Shown: piece after piece, positions 23,353 to 23,549 of the stretch
Layout: each line of letters starts with the position of its first letter
Numbering within the stretch: position 1 is the stretch's first letter
NCBI GenBank assembly: GCA_044222045.1
Contig: JBGAOB010000038.1
Span: 1 to 23,549 of the forward strand
Length of the DNA stretch: 23,549 nucleotides
Reading direction: 5' to 3'
DNA from: JBGAMH01 sp044222045
Lineage (GTDB): Bacteria; Eisenbacteria; RBG-16-71-46
Translations under genes and position numbers: made by a program
Notes under the pieces: generated by a model
Seen by the model: the letters and a program-made list of their open reading frames with translations, nothing else
What the model was told of the DNA's origin: nothing
The model's database searches: none

Positions 23353-23549
23353 AGCGCGCGCTGCTGCCGGGCCTCGTGCTGGCGTTGCTCGCGACCGCGA
23401 CCGTGTCGCGCGCCGCGGAGGACGACGGCGGAACCACCAGCCTGTTCTCGACCGGTGCGGGCGGCCGCACGCTCGCCATGGGCGGCGCCGGCACCGCGAA
23501 CGCCGACGGCCCGTGGGGCTGGACGTGGAATCCCGCCGGGCTCGCGTGG
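23349..23549 (+). CDS. PorV/PorQ-like outer-membrane protein, 3'-truncated by window
   Basis: Only the first 67 residues are in the window. They show a signal peptide (MKRALLPGLVLALLATATVS, then RA) and then the signature of PorV/PorQ/UPF0164-type beta-barrels: FSTGAGGRTLAMGGAGTA, then a WTWNPAGLAW segment. PorV is the outer-membrane component that receives type-IX secretion substrates in Bacteroidota; related proteins of unknown role are common in Eisenbacteria and other FCB lineages. The ATG at 23349 sits within the stop of the giant surface gene (ATGA overlap), so the two are translated together. This suggests, without proof, that it helps export or anchor the FlgD-domain protein. The barrel lies beyond the window edge. 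Confidence 0.7.
   Translation, partial: MKRALLPGLVLALLATATVSRAAEDDGGTTSLFSTGAGGRTLAMGGAGTANADGPWGWTWNPAGLAW

Overview
The window is high-GC bacterial chromosome (most of it looks like about 70% G+C). Several features point to a Gram-negative, menaquinone-using organism of the Candidatus Eisenbacteria / FCB-superphylum kind. It has a futalosine-pathway gene (mqnE), exported proteins ending in FlgD-Ig/type-IX-sorting-like domains, and the start of a PorV/PorQ-like outer-membrane protein gene. The phylum assignment is inference from gene content and composition; no rRNA gene is present.

Layout. (1) 2-757 is the 3' part of rsgA (30S-maturation GTPase). (2) About 1100-1500 is an IS3-family remnant: intact orfA, a readable -1 frameshift heptamer, and an orfB that stops after about 40 residues. 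(3) 1657-3451 holds two exported-protein genes, the second with a FlgD-like C-terminal domain and followed by a strong hairpin. (4) 3631-8203 is a tightly coupled three-gene operon with two ATGA overlaps: an exported TPR-CHAT protease, a sigma-70/ECF-like regulator, and a membrane protein with two HxxxCxxC motifs and one TM helix (anti-sigma-like). It ends at a hairpin, convergent with recQ. (5) recQ (minus; zinc motif and HRDC but no winged helix) is divergent from an M48 membrane protease with a PH-like C-terminal domain. (6) On the minus strand follow an ArsR-SRPBCC regulator with a DinB-family partner, a polysaccharide-deacetylase-like gene, and mqnE coupled to a rhodanese gene. (7) 16876-17069 carries three copies of a hairpin-forming GC-rich repeat in the mqnE / giant-gene divergent region. 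(8) 17166-23352 is a giant secreted surface protein of about 2060 residues, broken by an apparent one-base insertion at 19509/19510. It contains at least eight modules of about 160 residues and ends in a FlgD-like domain. It overlaps by four bases (ATGA) a PorV-like gene that runs off the window.

The most interesting unit is the 3631-8203 operon. A signal-peptide-bearing CHAT protease is translationally coupled to a sigma-like protein and a membrane anti-sigma-like protein whose C-terminal half would be extracytoplasmic. This suggests a CHAT enzyme acting as an envelope protease that releases a sigma factor. The parallel is the TPR-CHAT/anti-sigma/sigma logic of type III-E CRISPR loci, but without any CRISPR component here. 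The second is the modular giant protein with its PorV-like neighbour.
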